Shown: positions 8,415 to 17,582, numbered from the stretch's first letter. The stretch is 64,000 nt of DNA from Mycolicibacterium fortuitum subsp. fortuitum (GCF_022179545.1 NZ_AP025518.1:4340001-4404000), one strand, 5' to 3'. A program made the numbers and translations. The notes: a model not told the origin generated them from the sequence alone.

Positions 8415-9617
8415 ATGACCAAGGCCCAGGTGATCTTCGATCCGTTCTCCGAGGAGTTCTTCAACAACCCGTTCGACATGTACCGGCGGATGCGCCAGGA
8501 CGCACCGCTGTACTACAACGAGGACTCGGACTTCTACGCCTTGACCCGGCATGAAGACGTCGCAGCGGCGTTGAAGGACCACGAGGCGTTCTCCTCGTCA
8601 CGTGGCTGCGACCTGGCCATGGTGCAGGGCGACGAGCCGCCGCAGAAGTCGATCATCTTCATGGACCCGCCCGATCACCGGCACATGCGCAGCCTGCTCA
8701 ACAAGGCGTTCACCCCGCGCATGATCCAGTCCCAGCGCGACACCGTCGTCGAGCAGATCGACCACTTCCTCGGATTGATCGACTCCGACGAATTCGACGT
8801 GGTCCAGGACTTCTCCGGTCCGTTCCCGGTCGAGGTCATCACCCGGATGGCCGGCGTCGACCCGGAATACCGCCAACAGGTCCGGCACTGGATCGATACC
8901 AGCCTGTCCCGCGAACCCGGTCAGATCGGGTACTCCGAGGCCGGCATGCAAGCCAACATCGACACCGGCATCTACTACTACGGGCTGGTGCAGAAGCGCC
9001 GGGAGAATCCGCAGGACGACATGATCAGCAAGCTGATCGCTGCCGAGATCCCGGGCGAGAACGGCGAAATGCGCCGCCTCGACGACATCGAGATCACCGG
9101 CTTCGCCACCCTGCTCGGCGGAGCGGGCGCCGAGACCGTCACCAAGCTCGTCGGCACGGCGATGGTGCTCTTCGCCCGTAACCCCGAGCAGTGGCAGAAG
9201 CTGCTCGACGACCGTGGGAAGATTCCGGCCGCGGTCGAAGAGCTGCTGCGCTACGAGGGCCCGGTGCAGTACAACGTCCGCTACACGCTCAAGGAAGCCC
9301 ACGTGCCGAGCGGCACCATTCCGGCAGGCAAGGCGGTGTTCCTGATCAGCGCCGCGGCCAACCGCGATCCCGACGCGTTCACCGATGCCGACACTTTCGA
9401 CATCGAACGTGACCGCACGGAGGCGCAGAACCTGGGCCTGGGTTACGGCATCCACAGCTGTCTGGGAGCCGCGCTGGCCCGGATGGAGAGCGCCATCGCG
9501 CTGGAGAAGCTGCTGGACTTCATGCCTCGCTACGAAGTGAAATGGGATCAGCTGCAACGGGTTCACATGCAGAATGTGGCAGGTTACTCGCATGTGCCGG
9601 TGAAGGTGTTGAGGTGA
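8415..9617 (+). CDS. cytochrome P450 (A)
   Basis: 400 residues from the ATG at 8415, preceded by a strong GAAGGAGGAG; the open frame to 8301 is untranslated leader. P450 landmarks: I-helix GGAGAET near 240 (Thr of the oxygen-activation groove present), ExxR in EELLR near 280, and heme loop GYGIHSCLG with Cys about 349. A soluble bacterial class I P450, hydroxylating an unknown hydrophobic substrate. The stop overlaps the ferredoxin start, so its electron donor is co-translated. A hydrolase follows. Confidence 0.93.
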   Translation: MTKAQVIFDPFSEEFFNNPFDMYRRMRQDAPLYYNEDSDFYALTRHEDVAAALKDHEAFSSSRGCDLAMVQGDEPPQKSIIFMDPPDHRHMRSLLNKAFTPRMIQSQRDTVVEQIDHFLGLIDSDEFDVVQDFSGPFPVEVITRMAGVDPEYRQQVRHWIDTSLSREPGQIGYSEAGMQANIDTGIYYYGLVQKRRENPQDDMISKLIAAEIPGENGEMRRLDDIEITGFATLLGGAGAETVTKLVGTAMVLFARNPEQWQKLLDDRGKIPAAVEELLRYEGPVQYNVRYTLKEAHVPSGTIPAGKAVFLISAAANRDPDAFTDADTFDIERDRTEAQNLGLGYGIHSCLGAALARMESAIALEKLLDFMPRYEVKWDQLQRVHMQNVAGYSHVPVKVLR

Positions 9618-9817
9618 TGGCGAAGAAGGTTCACGTCGATTTCGAGATCTGCGAAAGCAACGCAGTCTGTATGGCGATCATTCCCGAAGTGTTCGACCTC
9701 GACGATCAGGATTACCTACACATCCTCCAGGAGGACGTGACGCCGGACAACGAGGCACAAATCCGCGAAGCGGTCCGGCAGTGCCCCAGGCAGGCCATCT
9801 CGATCGTCGAAGAGTAG
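9617..9817 (+). CDS. small ferredoxin, probably [3Fe-4S], CxxNxxC type
   Basis: 66 residues; ATG overlaps the P450 stop by one base. Cys 12, 18 and 56 (CP) are the three ligands; Asn occupies the position of the missing Cys. Almost certainly the redox partner of the overlapping P450. Ends 7 bp before a hydrolase gene. Confidence 0.88.
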   Translation: MAKKVHVDFEICESNAVCMAIIPEVFDLDDQDYLHILQEDVTPDNEAQIREAVRQCPRQAISIVEE

Positions 9818-9824
9818 CCGGCGC

Positions 9825-10592
9825 ATGCGGTTCGTCTTCGTACACGGCGGTTTTCACGCCGGCTGGTGCTGGGAACACACCATCGCCGAATTGGAGGGCC
9901 TGGGTCACGACGGCGTTGCGGTCGATCTACCGGGGCACGGTTCGCGGGTCGCCGAGGAATCAACCCTCGCCAACCGGCGCACCGCGATCGTCGAGGTGAT
10001 GCAGCCCGGGGACGTCCTGGTCGGGCACTCCGGCGGCGGGTTCGACGCCACCCTCGCCGCCGACGCCGCACCGGAACTCGTAGGCCACATCGTGTACCTG
10101 GCCGCCGCTCTACCGAGGGAGGGCCGCACCTACCCCGAGGCCATGGCAATGCGTTCGGCCGACGATGACCTGGGCGGCGAGTTCGACGGTGACGTCGGCG
10201 AGATGCTGGGTTACCTGCATTTCGACGAGGAAGGCGCCATGCACTTCGCCGACTTCGACGGAGCGTGGCGCTACTTCTACCATGACTGTGACGAGGCCAC
10301 GGCCCGTTGGGCTTTCGATCGCCTCGGTCCCGAGCGGTTCGGGGATACCACCGTCACACCGGTGTCCGTGCCACGGTTCTGGGCGGCCGATCTGCCCCGC
10401 AGTTTCATCCGCTGCACCCAGGACCGCTCGATGCCGAAGTGGTTGGCCGACACGGTCACCCAGCGCCTCGGGGTCGAGCAGCTGACCATCGACGCATCAC
10501 ACTCACCGTTCCTGAGCCGCCCACGCGAGCTGGCCGAGCTGCTGGTGCACGCCACGACGACCACGCCGATCGCAGCGCTGACACCGGCGTAG
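9825..10592 (+). CDS. alpha/beta hydrolase (esterase / hydroxynitrile-lyase-like)
   Basis: 255 residues. The N-terminus VHGGFHAGWCW matches the HGxxHxxWxW signature of plant-type methylesterase and hydroxynitrile-lyase-like hydrolases. The elbow GHSGG has Ser about 69 and a late ASHSPF segment gives the His. Likely an esterase or lactonase acting after the P450. Convergent with the luciferase-like gene at 10631; the 38-bp gap has no clear terminator. Confidence 0.85.
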   Translation: MRFVFVHGGFHAGWCWEHTIAELEGLGHDGVAVDLPGHGSRVAEESTLANRRTAIVEVMQPGDVLVGHSGGGFDATLAADAAPELVGHIVYLAAALPREGRTYPEAMAMRSADDDLGGEFDGDVGEMLGYLHFDEEGAMHFADFDGAWRYFYHDCDEATARWAFDRLGPERFGDTTVTPVSVPRFWAADLPRSFIRCTQDRSMPKWLADTVTQRLGVEQLTIDASHSPFLSRPRELAELLVHATTTTPIAALTPA

Positions 10593-10630
10593 GTCGCCCT
10601 TCCGCTGCGCGCGACTCAGTTCGACCCGCG

Positions 10631-11548
10631 CTAGGCGGCGATCACCGACTTGCCGAACTGCTCGGTGGCCTCCAGCGCATGGGACAGGCTGTCGCCGGGC
10701 AGAGTGACGTGCAGCCAGGTCACCCCCAGCGCGGCCAGTTTGTCGACCCCGGCCAGGTAGGCGCCGGCGTTGAAATCGTCGCTGCCGGGGTTGCCGCCCT
10801 CAAAGTTGTTGAACACTATGTCGATTCCGTCGGGATCGCGACCGGCCGCGGAAAGCCGAGCCCGCAGATCCTCGATGCCGGCGGCCAAGGCGTCCAGTGA
10901 ATCCATCGCCGCGGTTCCCGCGGTTTTGGCCAGACCGGCCGGCGCCGCGAACGGACACCAACCGTCGCCGTGCTTGGCCACCCGCGCCCGTGCGGCTGAG
11001 GTGTTGCCACCGATCCAGATCGGCGGATGCGGGCTTGCCGCCGGCCGCGGATGTGCGGTGATGCCGCGTGCACTGAAGTTCTTGCCGTCGAAGGAGTAAT
11101 CATCGGTGGTCCAGATTCCCCGGATCACCTCGAGCGCCTCGTCGAACAGCGCGGCACGCTCGTCATAGGACACCCCGAGCGCGGCGAATTCGCGTTTGAG
11201 ATATCCGACTCCGACCGCCAGCGTGAACCGCCCACCGGACAGCAGGTCCAAGCTGGCGCCGGATTTGGCCACCACGAAGGGATTCCGATACGGCAGCACC
11301 ACGATGTTGGGCACCAGACGCAGCGTCGTCGTGTGTGCGGCAGCGAAGGCCATGGCCACGAACGGGTCCAGCGCATCGTGACCGCCGGCGTCGAGCCAGC
11401 GCTGGGACGGAGCGGGATGGTCGGTGAATCCGAAGCCATCGAAACCCGCCGCCTCGGCTGCAGTGGCCATCGCGGCAACTCCGCTGCCACTCACCAGATC
11501 CGGATGGTACGGGTGGGTGTGCATCGGATAGGTGATGCTGTAGCGCAC
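10631..11548 (-). CDS. LLM-class (luciferase-like) F420/flavin-dependent oxidoreductase
   Basis: 305 residues from GTG 11548; the frame extends to 11656 but that part overlaps the DUF1330 gene. Typical features are ITYP at the start, FGFTDHPAP near 40, and the LLSGGRFTLAVGVGYLK block where the cofactor binds. In mycobacteria such TIM-barrel enzymes often use F420. Last gene of the P450-ferredoxin-DUF1330-LLM operon, 14 bp after DUF1330. Confidence 0.85.
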   Translation of the reverse strand: MRYSITYPMHTHPYHPDLVSGSGVAAMATAAEAAGFDGFGFTDHPAPSQRWLDAGGHDALDPFVAMAFAAAHTTTLRLVPNIVVLPYRNPFVVAKSGASLDLLSGGRFTLAVGVGYLKREFAALGVSYDERAALFDEALEVIRGIWTTDDYSFDGKNFSARGITAHPRPAASPHPPIWIGGNTSAARARVAKHGDGWCPFAAPAGLAKTAGTAAMDSLDALAAGIEDLRARLSAAGRDPDGIDIVFNNFEGGNPGSDDFNAGAYLAGVDKLAALGVTWLHVTLPGDSLSHALEATEQFGKSVIAA

Positions 11549-11562
11549 TGCGGCCGGCCCGG

Positions 11563-11859
11563 TCAGGAAGGAAAGCCGGAGAGGATGACGCCGTTGCACT
11601 CCGCGGCACCTTGTCGGACCTTGGCGGCCGCCTGGTAAGCGTCGGAGTAGTACCACTCACGGGCGGCGTCGACCGACTCGAACTCGAGTACGACGGTTTG
11701 CGTGCCGTGCCACGCGCCTTCGATCACCTCGGGTTTCTGGTCCACGGCCACGATGGTGGCCCCGCCCATCGCCTTCGAGGCCAGCTTGGCGTACTCCCCC
11801 ATGCCGGCGGGGTCCTTGATGTCCTCGGTGATGATGACGTAGCCCTTGGCAGATGCCAT
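11563..11859 (-). CDS. DUF1330 family protein
   Basis: 98 residues, ATG at 11859. The sequence has the dimeric alpha-beta barrel pattern of DUF1330: a GYVIITEDIKDP start, a central GGATIVAVD strand and a VVLEFESVDAAREWY segment with the conserved late helix. These small proteins often accompany catabolic operons; their reaction is unknown. Lies 15 bp after a ferredoxin and 14 bp before the luciferase-like gene. Confidence 0.85.
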   Translation of the reverse strand: MASAKGYVIITEDIKDPAGMGEYAKLASKAMGGATIVAVDQKPEVIEGAWHGTQTVVLEFESVDAAREWYYSDAYQAAAKVRQGAAECNGVILSGFPS

Positions 11860-11874
11860 TGCGAATCTCTTTCT

Positions 11875-12069
11875 CTAGTTGTCGATCTCGCTGATCGCCC
11901 GTTCCGGGCAGTTCTGTATGGCTTCGCGTGCCGCGTCTTCCAGCCCGGTCGGAACCTCTTCGGGCGAGGCGACGGCCCAGCCGTCGTCGGACATCTCGAA
12001 GACCTCGGGACACAGCGTCAGGCACATGCCGTGGCCGGCACAGCGGTCCTCGTCAACCCTGACCCGCAT
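11875..12069 (-). CDS. small ferredoxin, CxxHxxC type with an extra Cys
   Basis: 64 residues; the start overlaps the P450 stop as TGATG. Cys 10, 16 and 54 (CP) form the usual three-ligand set with His 13 in place of the second Cys. An additional Cys 20 before PEVF restores the CxxxCP spacing seen in clostridial-type ferredoxins. It may therefore bind [3Fe-4S], or use Cys20 or His13 as a fourth ligand. Redox partner of the overlapping P450. Confidence 0.87.
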   Translation of the reverse strand: MRVRVDEDRCAGHGMCLTLCPEVFEMSDDGWAVASPEEVPTGLEDAAREAIQNCPERAISEIDN

Positions 12070-13346
12070 CAGCTGTCGAACTCCAGGTGCAGCTCGGTCA
12101 GCCCGCGCAGGATGAAGGTCGGGATGTAGTTGTAGCGACGGTCGCCGTCCGAACCGTGCTTGGCCTCGGAGATCCGGATGTCGGTGGTCCGGTCCAGCAA
12201 TCGCTCGATACCGACCCGGGTTTCGGCACGGGCCAAGGGGGCGCCGGGGCAACTGTGGATACCGCGGCCGAAAGCCAGGTGCTGGCGGGCGTTCTTGCGC
12301 GCCGGGTCGAAGGTGTCGGGGTCCTCGAAGCGGCGTGGATCGCGGTTGGCCGCACCGTTGAGCACCATCACGGTGGTGCCGGCGCTCAACTCGGTGTCAC
12401 CTACGGTCACCGGGCAGCGTGAGAGCCGGAAGTCGCCCTTGACCGGACTCTCGATCCGCAGCGCTTCCTCGATGAAGTTGGGGATGAGGCTGCGATCGGC
12501 GCGCAGGCGCTGCTGGATCTCCGGTTGCTCGCCGAGAACTTTCAGCGCCGTACTGAGCAGCCGCACCGTGGTCTCCTGCCCGGCCGAGAAGACGTTGGTC
12601 GCCACGCGCGCGACATCACCGACGTCAGGAATGCTGCCGTCGGGGAAGGTGGCCAACGCCAAGCCGGTCAGGACATCGTCACGGGGGTTGGCCCGGCGGT
12701 CCGCGGTGTAGTCGGCGAACTGGCCGTAGAGGAACTCCAGCGGGCTGTGGGACAACTCGCTGCTGGTGCTGCCGACCCCGCCACCGGAGTTCTGCTTGAT
12801 GCCGTTGACGAAGGTCTCTCGATCCTCGGCCGGGATACCGAGCAGGTCGGCGATCACCAACAGCGTGAACGGGCCGGCGAAGCCTTTGATGAACTCGCCA
12901 TGGCCAGGCTCCAGGTAGCTGTCGAGCACCTCGTCCGCCAGCTGCCACATGGCGTCCTCGTTTTCCTTGAGGCGCTTGGGCGTGATCAGCCGCATCAGCA
13001 GTGAGCGGTGATCGGTGTGGGTGGGCGGGTCCAGCGTCGGCAGCTGATCGCTGAACGGAAGTTCGTCGCGGTGCTTCTCGATGAGGGCGGTGACCTCTTC
13101 GGTGCTGCGCCCTTCGAGCGGAACGGGGAAGCCCGGAAACGGTCCGGTGACCGACAGGCAGGACGAGAAGGTCTCCTCGTCGTTGTAGACCTGCACGGCT
13201 TCTTCCCAGCCGGTCACCATCGTGACGTTGTAGTGGTCTTCGCGGGTAACGGGGCACTTGTTCCGCAGCGCCTCGAAAAATGGGTACGGATCGTCGACCA
13301 ATCGTTCATCGCGGAAAAAATCGATACCGGTTGGGTCGATCGCCAT
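12069..13346 (-). CDS. cytochrome P450 (B)
   Basis: 425 residues from ATG 13346; the frame is open to 13562 but that segment is the intergenic operator region. I-helix AGQETT, ExxR in EEALR, and heme loop FGRGIHSCPG with Cys about 366 are all present. Class I P450 with a co-translated ferredoxin. An operator-like palindrome lies 27 bp upstream of the start, and the divergent TetR gene begins 245 bp away. Confidence 0.93.
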   Translation of the reverse strand: MAIDPTGIDFFRDERLVDDPYPFFEALRNKCPVTREDHYNVTMVTGWEEAVQVYNDEETFSSCLSVTGPFPGFPVPLEGRSTEEVTALIEKHRDELPFSDQLPTLDPPTHTDHRSLLMRLITPKRLKENEDAMWQLADEVLDSYLEPGHGEFIKGFAGPFTLLVIADLLGIPAEDRETFVNGIKQNSGGGVGSTSSELSHSPLEFLYGQFADYTADRRANPRDDVLTGLALATFPDGSIPDVGDVARVATNVFSAGQETTVRLLSTALKVLGEQPEIQQRLRADRSLIPNFIEEALRIESPVKGDFRLSRCPVTVGDTELSAGTTVMVLNGAANRDPRRFEDPDTFDPARKNARQHLAFGRGIHSCPGAPLARAETRVGIERLLDRTTDIRISEAKHGSDGDRRYNYIPTFILRGLTELHLEFDS

Positions 13347-13372
13347 CTTTGCTCCCGTTCCAGCCGCACGTA

Positions 13373-13389
13373 TGAGAATGCGGCTCTCA
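13373..13389. promoter_or_regulatory. TGAGAAT-N3-ATTCTCA-type operator upstream of P450 B
   Basis: TGAGAATGCGGCTCTCA, 17 bp, lies 27 bp before the P450 B start on the - strand. It has the same length and outer half-sites as the near-perfect copy at 36235-36251. The position over the promoter suggests repression. Confidence 0.6.
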
Positions 13390-13460
13390 TCTATGAATAG
13401 TAGATTTCCACAGCGCCGGATGCCCGTCAACGCCCGCCCCCATCCATCAGGCACAAGCAG

Positions 13461-13477
13461 CAAGAATAGGATTCTCA
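13461..13477. promoter_or_regulatory. TGAGAAT-N3-ATTCTCA-type operator, second copy in the P450 B / TetR gap
   Basis: CAAGAATAGGATTCTCA has a perfect right half and a left half with two changes. Together with the site at 13373 it gives two copies in one divergent control region. Confidence 0.55.
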
Positions 13478-13533
13478 GCCTGTTCGCCTCGTCATTGTCC
13501 GCACGGTTCACCACACCGACTGCACCTATCGAG

Positions 13534-13556
13534 ATAGTTAGACGAACGTCAACTAT
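13534..13556. promoter_or_regulatory. ATAGTT-GACG-CGTC-AACTAT palindrome before TetR gene
   Basis: Arms ATAGTT (13534-13539) and AACTAT (13551-13556) enclose inner arms GACG and CGTC, with one unpaired A at 13540. It ends 34 bp before the TetR start at 13591, the expected place for an autoregulatory operator, and differs from the two TGAGAAT sites in the same gap. Confidence 0.55.
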
Positions 13557-13590
13557 TTCCAACCGACGAATCCGTTGTTAAAGTCCGGCT

Positions 13591-14244
13591 ATGCCCAAGG
13601 GAACCGCAGCCGGCACTGCTGACAGCAGTCAACGCCGCGCCTCCTTCCAGCGGGCACGGTCGCACCAGACCAAGCGCGATCTGGTGCAGGCCGCGATGGC
13701 GCTCTGGCGTACCAACGGCTATGCCAAGACCACGGTCGCCGACATCTGCCGCGCCGCGGGGGTGTCCCGGGCCCTCTTCTACTTCTATTTCCCGGCCAAG
13801 GAAGACGTGCTGTTCGAGGTCGGCCTGACCTCGACCCGGCTGGCGCAGAAGCGCGTGAAATCGCTGCTGGTGGGCGATTACGACGTCATGGATGTCGTCA
13901 CCGAGGCACTGCGCAGCCTGGAACGGTCCATGGCCCGCAATCCACCCGAACTGATCGTGCAGACGATCCTCGAGGGCTACCGGCACGAGCACCGGATCCT
14001 GGCCGGAGACCTCGCCCCGGACACCCAGGGCGCCGACATGTTCGGCGAGTTGTTCACCCGCGCCCAGGTCGACGGCAAGCTCGCGGCCCACGTCGACGTC
14101 AGCCACCTGTCCCGGCTGGCGCAGATCCTGGTCAGCGAAGGCGTCCGGCACTGGGCCGGCGGCAGTTTCGGCGACCGCGCGTTCACAGACGTCGTCGCGC
14201 GCGATATCGGCGCGATGATCACCGGCTTCAACAACACCAACTAG
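13591..14244 (+). CDS. TetR-family transcriptional regulator (A)
   Basis: 217 residues. An N-terminal helix-turn-helix is visible at about residues 25-70, with the TTVADICRAAGVSRALFYFYFPAKEDV block typical of TetR. The C-terminal ligand domain is unrecognised. Divergent from P450 B and 16 bp upstream of an acyl-CoA dehydrogenase, so it probably controls both directions and itself. Confidence 0.9.
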   Translation: MPKGTAAGTADSSQRRASFQRARSHQTKRDLVQAAMALWRTNGYAKTTVADICRAAGVSRALFYFYFPAKEDVLFEVGLTSTRLAQKRVKSLLVGDYDVMDVVTEALRSLERSMARNPPELIVQTILEGYRHEHRILAGDLAPDTQGADMFGELFTRAQVDGKLAAHVDVSHLSRLAQILVSEGVRHWAGGSFGDRAFTDVVARDIGAMITGFNNTN

Positions 14245-14260
14245 ATTCGGAGGGCCCCCG

Positions 14261-15562
14261 ATGGCGTGGGATTTCGAGACCGACCCGCAGTATCAGGAAC
14301 TACTGGACTGGGCAGACGAGTTCGTCACCGAACAGGTCGAGCCGCTCGACCTGGCCTTTCCACACCTGCAGTTCACCCAACTGGAGGGCAAGCGCCGCGA
14401 GGCCATCGCCCCACTCAAGGCACAGGTGCGCGAAAAGGGCCTGTGGGCCACTCATCTGGGGCCGGAACTGGGCGGGCAGGGTTACGGACAGCTCAAGTTG
14501 GCGCTGCTCAACGAAATCCTCGGCCGCTCGCAGTGGGCTCCGATCGTCTTCGGCTGTCAGGCCCCCGACACCGGCAACGCGGAGATCATCGCGCACTACG
14601 GCACCGAGGAGCAGAAGAAGCAATATCTGCATCCGCTGCTCGAGGGTGAGCTGTTCTCCTGCTATTCGATGACCGAGCCGCATGCCGGTGCCGACCCGAC
14701 GCTGTTCACCACCAGCGCTGTGCGCGACGGGGACGACTGGGTGATAAACGGCTGGAAGTTCTTCTCCTCCAACGCTGCAACGGCGTCGTTCCTGATCGTC
14801 ATGGTGGTGACCAACCCCGAGGTCAGCGCCTATCAGGGCATGTCGATGTTCTTGGTGCCCACCGACACCCCCGGCGTCAAGATCGTCCGCAATGTGGGCC
14901 TTTACGGCGAAGCGGACAACCACGGCAGCCATGCGCTGATCCACTACGACAACGTCCGGGTACCGGCCGAGGCTCTGCTGGGCGGCGAGGGGCAGGCCTT
15001 CGTGATCGCCCAGACCCGGCTGGGCGGCGGCCGGATCCACCACGCGATGCGCACCATCGGCCTGGCCCAGAAGGCACTGGACATGATGTGCGAACGCGCG
15101 CTGAGCCGCGAGACCCAGGGCAGCCGGCTGTCCGACAAGCAGTTCGTCCAGGGTTACATCGCCGATTCGTACGCCCAGCTGCTGCAGTTCCGCCTGACGG
15201 TGCTCTATACCGCATGGGAGATCGACAAGTACAACGACTACAAGAAGGTGCGCAAGGACATCGCCGCCGTCAAGGTCGCGATGCCCACGGTGCTGCACGA
15301 CATCGCCTGGCGGGCAATGCAAGTCCACGGCGCACTCGGGGTCACCAACGAGATGCCGTTCCTCGGCATGGTCACCGGTGCCGCGGTCATGGGCCTGGCC
15401 GACGGCCCGACCGAAGTACACAAGACCACCGTCGCCCGGCAGGTGTTGCGCGATTACCAGCCGACCACCGATACCTGGCCCACCGAATGGATCCCGCGCA
15501 AGCGCGAAGCCGCGAAAGCGAAGTTCGCCGAATACCTCGAGGCCGAGGTGGGCAATCTGTGA
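14261..15562 (+). CDS. acyl-CoA dehydrogenase (ACAD10/11-like)
   Basis: 433 residues, longer than the usual 380. FAD/acyl-CoA motifs include the CYSMTEPHAGADP block near 130-140, the GGGRIHHAMR segment near 250 and VHGALGVTNE near 355. The following gene is an aminoglycoside-phosphotransferase-fold protein overlapping by 4 bp. In vertebrate ACAD10/11 these two domains are fused, and those enzymes handle 4-hydroxyacyl-CoA by phosphorylation and elimination. The same chemistry is a reasonable hypothesis here. Confidence 0.87.
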   Translation: MAWDFETDPQYQELLDWADEFVTEQVEPLDLAFPHLQFTQLEGKRREAIAPLKAQVREKGLWATHLGPELGGQGYGQLKLALLNEILGRSQWAPIVFGCQAPDTGNAEIIAHYGTEEQKKQYLHPLLEGELFSCYSMTEPHAGADPTLFTTSAVRDGDDWVINGWKFFSSNAATASFLIVMVVTNPEVSAYQGMSMFLVPTDTPGVKIVRNVGLYGEADNHGSHALIHYDNVRVPAEALLGGEGQAFVIAQTRLGGGRIHHAMRTIGLAQKALDMMCERALSRETQGSRLSDKQFVQGYIADSYAQLLQFRLTVLYTAWEIDKYNDYKKVRKDIAAVKVAMPTVLHDIAWRAMQVHGALGVTNEMPFLGMVTGAAVMGLADGPTEVHKTTVARQVLRDYQPTTDTWPTEWIPRKREAAKAKFAEYLEAEVGNL

Positions 15563-16584
15563 GCGGAATCGATGTTGCGCGCCTTGACGATTGGATGGAT
15601 AACGCGGGTCTGGCCGGCAAAGGCGAGCCGCTGGAGGCCCGCTTCCTGTCCGGCGGCACCCAGAACGTCATCTATGCGATCCGACGCGGCGAGCACCACT
15701 GCGTGCTGCGCATGCCACCGGCCGGCGCCCCGCCGGATCGGGACAAGGGCATCTTGCGCGAATGGCGCATCATCGAAGCGCTCGACGGCACCGACGTCCC
15801 ACACACCGCGGCAGTCGGTGTGTGCGCAGATCCCGAGGTGCTGGGCCGGCCCTTCTACCTGATGGGATTCGTCGACGGCTGGTCCCCGATGGACACCCAT
15901 GGCCGTTGGCCAGAGCCCTTCAACAGTGACCTGAGCACCCGGCCCGCGCTGAGCTACCAGCTGGCAGAGGGCATTGCGCTGCTGTCCAAAGTCGATTGGC
16001 AAGCCAAAGGTCTCAGCGATCTCGGGAGGCCCGACGGCTTCCACGAACGCCAGGTCGACCGCTGGATCGGGTTCCTCGACCGCATCAAGAACCGTGCACT
16101 GCCCGGACTCGACGTGGCCACCGACTGGCTGCGCACGCACAAGCCGCTCGACTTCATCCCCGGCCTGATGCACGGCGACTACCAGTTCGCCAATGTCATG
16201 TACCGCCACGGCGCCCCGGCCACCATGGCCGCCATCGTGGACTGGGAGATGGGCACTGTCGGCGACCCGAAGCTGGACCTGGCCTGGATGGTGCAGAGCT
16301 GGCCGGCCGATCCCGACAACCCGGCGCCCTCCGAGATGGGTTACGTCGACATGCGCGGAATGCCTTCGCGGGATGACGTCGTCGCGCACTACGCGAAGGT
16401 CTCCGGACGCCAAGTCGACGATCTGGACTACTACCTGGTGCTGGCCAAGTGGAAGCTGGCGATCGTCCTGGAGCAGGGTTTTCAGCGGGCCGGCGATGAC
16501 GAGAAACTGTTGGCGTTCGGACCGGTTGTCACCGAGCTGATGGGCTCTGCCGCCGATCTCGCCGAATCCACCGACTACCGGTGA
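15559..16584 (+). CDS. APH-fold phosphotransferase (ACAD10/11 kinase-domain-like)
   Basis: 341 residues from GTG 15559, overlapping the dehydrogenase stop by 4 bp. The kinase fold is clear: FLSGGTQNVIYAI nucleotide loop near 30-40, Brenner motif HGDYQFANVMY near 207, and IVDWEMGTVGDP with the metal-binding Asp near 225. Likely phosphorylates a hydroxyl on an acyl-CoA, not an antibiotic. The next gene overlaps by 4 bp. Confidence 0.85.
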   Translation: MSGIDVARLDDWMDNAGLAGKGEPLEARFLSGGTQNVIYAIRRGEHHCVLRMPPAGAPPDRDKGILREWRIIEALDGTDVPHTAAVGVCADPEVLGRPFYLMGFVDGWSPMDTHGRWPEPFNSDLSTRPALSYQLAEGIALLSKVDWQAKGLSDLGRPDGFHERQVDRWIGFLDRIKNRALPGLDVATDWLRTHKPLDFIPGLMHGDYQFANVMYRHGAPATMAAIVDWEMGTVGDPKLDLAWMVQSWPADPDNPAPSEMGYVDMRGMPSRDDVVAHYAKVSGRQVDDLDYYLVLAKWKLAIVLEQGFQRAGDDEKLLAFGPVVTELMGSAADLAESTDYR

Positions 16585-17582
16585 AGGCCGCCGTCTGCCC
16601 GCGATACGGGCCGCCGGATGTGGTTCGGATCGAAGACGTCCCCGCTCCCCCGCTGGCGTCCGGCCAGGTACGGGTCCAGGTCGGCGCGACCGCGGTGAAC
16701 TTCCCCGATGTGCTGCTGGTCGCCGACAAGTACCAGATTCATGTGCCGGCCCCGTTCATCCCGGGCAGTGAGTTCGCCGGGGTGGTGACCGAGGTTGCCT
16801 CTGACACCCGCGATTTCGCCGTCGGCGACCGGGTTGCCGGCACCGGGCTGTTCGGTGCGTTCGCCGAACAGGTGTGTGTTCCGACGCGCGGGTTGGCCCC
16901 CATTCCCGACGGCGTGGACGATCGCACCGCGGCGGCCTTCGGCGTGGCCCACCGCACCGCCTATCACACGTTGCGATCGGTCGCGCGGATCCAACCCGGT
17001 GACGACGTGATCGTGCTCGGCGCCGGTGGCGGGGTGGGTCTGGCCGCCGTGCAGCTCGCGACGGCGCTCGGCGCGCGGGTCACGGCAGTCGCCTCATCTG
17101 ACGAAAAGCGCTCCACCGCAGCTCAGTACGGTGCGGTCTCGCTCGTCAACCACACCTGCGGCGACGCACGCGCCGCGCTTCGGGAAGCCGTGCCCGACGG
17201 CGCGCACGCCGTGCTCGACCCGGTGGGCGGCGATCTGTCCGAGCCGGCGTTGCGGTCGCTGCGCCGCGGCGGCCGGTTCGTGACGATCGGCTACGCCTCC
17301 GGCGTCATCCCGCGCATCCCACTGAACCTCGTCCTGGTCAAGGGGATTCATGTGCTCGGCTTTCAGTTCCAGGACATCGACCCGGACGAGTTCGCCCGCA
17401 ACGAAGCCGAACTGCGGGATCTGCTGGCCTCCGGCACCGTTCGGCCACACATCGGTGCGGTCTACCCGCTGGACCAGGCTGCGGCCGCGCTCCAACAGGT
17501 GGCCGAGGGACGGGCCGTGGGCAAGATCGTGATCGACCTCAGGACTCCTTCGGAGGATAGAAGTACTCCCGCCAAGCCGTGA
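16581..17582 (+). CDS. NADPH:quinone oxidoreductase-like MDR enzyme
   Basis: 333 residues from GTG 16581. Medium-chain dehydrogenase/reductase of the zeta-crystallin type: VNFPDVLLV and PGSEFAGVV motifs in the first 70 residues and the NADPH site GAGGGVGLAAVQLA near 151-164. No zinc ligands are evident. Its last 44 bp overlap, in antisense, the remains of a broken SnoaL gene, so the C-terminal tail (PSEDRSTPAKP) may be an accidental extension created by the deletion. Confidence 0.87.
   Translation: MKAAVCPRYGPPDVVRIEDVPAPPLASGQVRVQVGATAVNFPDVLLVADKYQIHVPAPFIPGSEFAGVVTEVASDTRDFAVGDRVAGTGLFGAFAEQVCVPTRGLAPIPDGVDDRTAAAFGVAHRTAYHTLRSVARIQPGDDVIVLGAGGGVGLAAVQLATALGARVTAVASSDEKRSTAAQYGAVSLVNHTCGDARAALREAVPDGAHAVLDPVGGDLSEPALRSLRRGGRFVTIGYASGVIPRIPLNLVLVKGIHVLGFQFQDIDPDEFARNEAELRDLLASGTVRPHIGAVYPLDQAAAALQQVAEGRAVGKIVIDLRTPSEDRSTPAKP

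Noticed and set aside
15559..16584. Aminoglycoside resistance kinase
   Set aside because: The APH fold is real, but overlap with an acyl-CoA dehydrogenase points to acyl-CoA metabolism.
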